This document shows positions 5,464 to 7,689 of a stretch of 7,689 bases of DNA, piece after piece; the first letter of the stretch is position 1, and the number at the start of each line of letters is the position of its first letter. Source of the stretch: Candidatus Brocadiaceae bacterium (GTDB lineage: Bacteria > Planctomycetota > Brocadiia > SM23-32); contig PWZK01000098.1 of the NCBI GenBank assembly GCA_003567495.1, positions 1-7,689 on the forward strand, read 5' to 3'. Both the position numbers and the translations under genes were made by a program. The notes below the pieces were generated by a model. That model ran no database searches and was not told the origin of the DNA. It worked only from the letters and a program-made list of their open reading frames with translations.

Positions 5464-5499
5464 ATTTGAACTCAAATAGAAATCCTATTAAAATAATAG
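5464..5499 (+). promoter_or_regulatory. Promoter of the ModA-like operon with palindromes over -35 and -10
   Basis: TTGAAC (5466-5471) and TAAAAT (5489-5494, 5 of 6) are separated by 17 bases, predicting a start near 5501. Two short palindromes coincide with the boxes. ATTTGA-AC-TCAAAT (5464-5477) covers the -35 box, and CTATTA-AAA-TAATAG (5485-5499) covers the -10 box. They are placed for repressor binding. Neither is an obvious match to the ModE operator as I remember it. Confidence 0.6.
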
Positions 5500-5566
5500 T
5501 AGTAGTATATCATGGTTTGTCTCGGTTGGAAAATTTACGTTGACTCAAATTTTGGAGGTCGGCGTC

Positions 5567-7138
5567 ATGAATTCAAAATCGATAATCGTATTTTCCGCAG
5601 TAGCGCTTGCCTTGCTGGTGGCCGCTCTGACCGGGCTTCGCCGGTCGGCGGAAACCGATAAGACCGCCGAAACCCTGACCCTCTACTGCGCCGCCGGCAT
5701 CAAGGGGCCGGTGGAGGAGACGATCGCCGATTACGAACGGTATTACCGCCGCCGGCACGGGCGGCCGATTCGTATCGATGTCGAATATGCCGGTTCGGGA
5801 ACACTTCTGAGTCGCCTGCAGGTGGTCCGGGAAGGTGACCTTTATCTGGCCGGCGATGCCTCGTTCATCCATAAGGCCCGGGAGGAGGGATTGGTGCAGG
5901 AATCGCTGGAACTGGCCCGGATGACTCCGGTAATCGCCATGTCGGGACGTGTCGCGGGGGAAATAAATTCTCTTCAGGACCTGCTCGACGGGGATTATCG
6001 CATCGCTATCGGGGTGCCGGACGCAACTGCGGTGGGCGATGCCACGCGCGCTGCGCTTGAGCAGATCGGTAAATGGGAGGAGTTTGAGGGTAAGGTGGCC
6101 GTTACCAAGCCGACTGTCAACGACCTGGGCAACGATGTAAAGATAGGTGCTGCCGATGCAGCCATTGTCTTCGACGTTATCGCGCGTCAGTTCGGGCTGG
6201 ATTACGTGCGCGATGATGCGCTGGATGCGGAGTCGGTACTGGTGAAAATCGGCGTGCTCGATTCCTCGCATCAGCCGGCCGCCGCACTGCATTTCGCCCG
6301 TTTCCTCTCCGCCCCCGGGAAGGGGCAGGAACATTTCAAGGAACATCATTTCGATGTGATAGAGGGCGACCGGTGGGTGGATGAGCCCGAGGTGACGTTT
6401 TTCAGCGGCGCAGTGAATCGGCGCGCAATGGAGCCCATTCTGGAGGAATTCCAGAAAAGAGAAGGTGTTAGAATAAACACCGTTTACCAGGGATGCGGCT
6501 CTCTCAACGCACAGATGTCCACCATTTACGAACAGAATCCTGATTTTGGATTCCCCGACGCCTATTTTGCCTGCGACGTCTATTACCTCGACCCCGTCGG
6601 TGATTGGTTTGAAGAGGAAGCAACGGTCTCCTCCACCCGTATAGTAATAGTCACTCAGAAAGGAAATCCGCACGATATCCAGGGGCTTGAGGATCTTAAA
6701 CAGCCCGGACTGCGCATAGTGGTAGGGCATCCGACGCACTGCACAATCGGGGGCCTTACCGAACGTCTGTTCAAGGCGAAGGGGCTGTATGATGACATAA
6801 TGGAGAATGTGGTGGAGCAGCAGCCGTCCTCGGGCATGATGGTGCCGCCGGTGGCGAGCGGTGCTGCAGATGCTTCGCTGGCCTATTATAACGATACGCT
6901 GCCGGAACGTGACAGGCTGCACGTTGTGGGGATCGACAGCGAATATGCCCGGGCGGTGCAGCCGTTCGGCATAGCGAGCACCTCCAGCCACAAGCATCTG
7001 ATGCTCCGTCTTTATCGGCATATCGGCCGCTCACAGGAGATTTTTGAACAGTTGGGCTTTGGCTGGGAGATAGGCCGGTCACCGGATGATTTTGAGCTGG
7101 TGGCGCCCGAAGGTGCAAGGCCGCCGCAGACCAAATAG
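5567..7138 (+). CDS. Tandem-domain ModA-like substrate-binding protein of an oxyanion ABC importer
   Basis: Periplasmic binding component for molybdate, tungstate or a similar oxyanion, feeding the permease encoded next. ATG 5567 was chosen because GGAGG lies 8 bases upstream; a TTG at 5540 is less likely. The 523 residues start with Lys4 and a hydrophobic stretch (5-24) without a lipobox or clear cleavage motif, so the protein may stay membrane-anchored. Two ModA-type domains follow, about 36-268 and 275-503. They align by landmarks: LTLYCAAGIKGPVEETIADYE with VTFFSGAVNRRAMEPILEEF; YAGSGTLLSRLQ with YQGCGSLNAQM; DLYLAGDASFI with DAYFACDVYYL; and KIGAADAAIVFD with ASGAADASLAYYN. A usual ModA is about 230-260 residues, so this is a duplication-fusion. 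Cysteines 310, 336 and 392 occur only in the second domain. The stop is 13 bases before the permease start, so they form one operon. The substrate is inferred, not shown. Confidence 0.88.
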   Translation: MNSKSIIVFSAVALALLVAALTGLRRSAETDKTAETLTLYCAAGIKGPVEETIADYERYYRRRHGRPIRIDVEYAGSGTLLSRLQVVREGDLYLAGDASFIHKAREEGLVQESLELARMTPVIAMSGRVAGEINSLQDLLDGDYRIAIGVPDATAVGDATRAALEQIGKWEEFEGKVAVTKPTVNDLGNDVKIGAADAAIVFDVIARQFGLDYVRDDALDAESVLVKIGVLDSSHQPAAALHFARFLSAPGKGQEHFKEHHFDVIEGDRWVDEPEVTFFSGAVNRRAMEPILEEFQKREGVRINTVYQGCGSLNAQMSTIYEQNPDFGFPDAYFACDVYYLDPVGDWFEEEATVSSTRIVIVTQKGNPHDIQGLEDLKQPGLRIVVGHPTHCTIGGLTERLFKAKGLYDDIMENVVEQQPSSGMMVPPVASGAADASLAYYNDTLPERDRLHVVGIDSEYARAVQPFGIASTSSHKHLMLRLYRHIGRSQEIFEQLGFGWEIGRSPDDFELVAPEGARPPQTK

Positions 7139-7151
7139 AGAGGAAGGATTG

Positions 7152-7689
7152 ATGGCGAATAAACAACAATCAGCGGCCGAAACAAAAGACAGAGAAAACC
7201 CGCAGGGGGCGAAGGCTGGCGGAACGGGCGGCCGCGATGGACGTATACTGCCGGTTTACAGGGCCGATATTTCGTTCATTCTGGCTCTGGGGTTGATCGC
7301 AGGCGTGTACGTGGTTCTGATAGTCGGGATGCTCTTGGCCACGGTGTTTTACGTAGAGCTGCCGGTTATCGGCGAGGTGTTTACAACCCCGAAGTATCGC
7401 TATGCGGTGCTTCTGTCGCTTATTTCGTGTTCGATCACCACAATACTGTCGGTATGGGTTGCGGTTCCGACTGCGTATCTGATGTCGCGCGTTAATTTCC
7501 CCGGCAAGCGGCTGCTGGATGCGATCCTTGATATTCCCATAGTGCTTCCGCCGCTGGTAATAGGGTTGGCGCTTTTGATGCTTTTTCAGACCGCTCCGGG
7601 GCGGTTCGTCCAGGGTTACGTTCGTTTCACATATGCCGTTCCGGGGGTGATTCTGGCCCAGTTCATGGTTGCATGTGCGTTTGCCGTGC
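7152..7689 (+). CDS. modB: ModB-like ABC transporter permease, 3' end beyond the window
   Basis: ATG 7152 follows GAGG with an 8-base gap and lies 13 bases after the binding-protein stop, so the genes are co-transcribed. The frame stays open for 179 codons to the end of the window. A 40-residue polar, Gly/Lys/Gln-rich cytoplasmic N-terminus is longer than usual for ModB. Membrane segments follow at about 41-68, 84-112, 124-145 and 160-179. The segment after NFPGKRLLDAILDIP reads IVLPPLVIGLALLMLF, the hallmark of molybdate/sulfate-type permeases. YAVPGVILAQF leads towards the EAA loop, which would contact the ATPase and lies outside the window. The gene should be followed by a modC-type ATPase. 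Tungstate or another oxyanion remains possible as substrate. Confidence 0.85.
   Translation, partial: MANKQQSAAETKDRENPQGAKAGGTGGRDGRILPVYRADISFILALGLIAGVYVVLIVGMLLATVFYVELPVIGEVFTTPKYRYAVLLSLISCSITTILSVWVAVPTAYLMSRVNFPGKRLLDAILDIPIVLPPLVIGLALLMLFQTAPGRFVQGYVRFTYAVPGVILAQFMVACAFAV

Noticed and set aside
5217..5475. Two overlapping minus-strand frames of 73-82 codons in the divergent region
   Set aside because: They run across the box array and the -35/-10 elements, have no family resemblance, and open only by chance.
5381..5566. Molybdenum-cofactor riboswitch ahead of the ModA-like gene
   Set aside because: The predicted transcript starts near 5501 and its 65-base AT-rich leader is too short and unstructured; I could not match the known Moco motif from memory.
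5573..7021. Minus-strand open frame of 482 codons
   Set aside because: It is the mirror of the high-G+C binding-protein gene, with a His/Arg-rich peptide lacking domain signatures.

Overview
This is bacterial chromosomal DNA of moderate G+C with AT-rich gene borders. Nothing in it identifies the species. A membrane-anchored ModA-type binding protein suggests a Gram-negative-type envelope. Three cysteine-bearing Rrf2 regulators, a ThiI-like sulfur-transfer enzyme and a molybdate-type transporter fit an anaerobe or facultative anaerobe. A compact multi-hairpin repeat (4022-4145) and a CHASE2-type cyclase are features I associate loosely with PVC-group and related environmental genomes; this is a weak inference.

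Layout, left to right. (1) 11-421, minus: an Rrf2 regulator behind a perfect sigma-70 consensus promoter (467-495), with a dyad over and just downstream of the -10 box. (2) About 496-1900: a degraded stretch. It holds a hydrophobic or highly charged short reading frame with a 21-bp repeat, a class III nucleotidyl cyclase that has lost its sensor half, and a minus-strand gene remnant. (3) 1909-2334, plus, and 2424-2849 (possibly to 2867), minus: two more Rrf2 regulators facing each other. (4) 3002-3982, minus: an ArsP/DUF318-type permease. (5) 4022-4145: a repeat of four hairpins bounded by a 12-bp inverted repeat. (6) 4225-5220, minus: a ThiI-like PP-loop sulfur-transfer ATPase. (7) 5221-5566: a divergent control region with good promoters facing both ways and five ATTTGCGC/GCGCAAAT boxes between them. 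(8) 5567-7138 and 7152 to the window end, plus: a substrate-binding protein made of two fused ModA-like domains, then the start of a ModB-like permease, clearly one operon.

How the parts may work together (inference): the right half is an oxyanion ABC importer divergently controlled with a sulfur-relay/tRNA-thiolation-type enzyme. The left half is a cluster of probable Fe-S or thiol-sensing Rrf2 regulators with a permease that has cysteine motifs. The least usual features are the tandem-domain binding protein, the box array between the two promoters, the three unlike Rrf2 proteins within 2.9 kb, and the non-standard start region of the third one.
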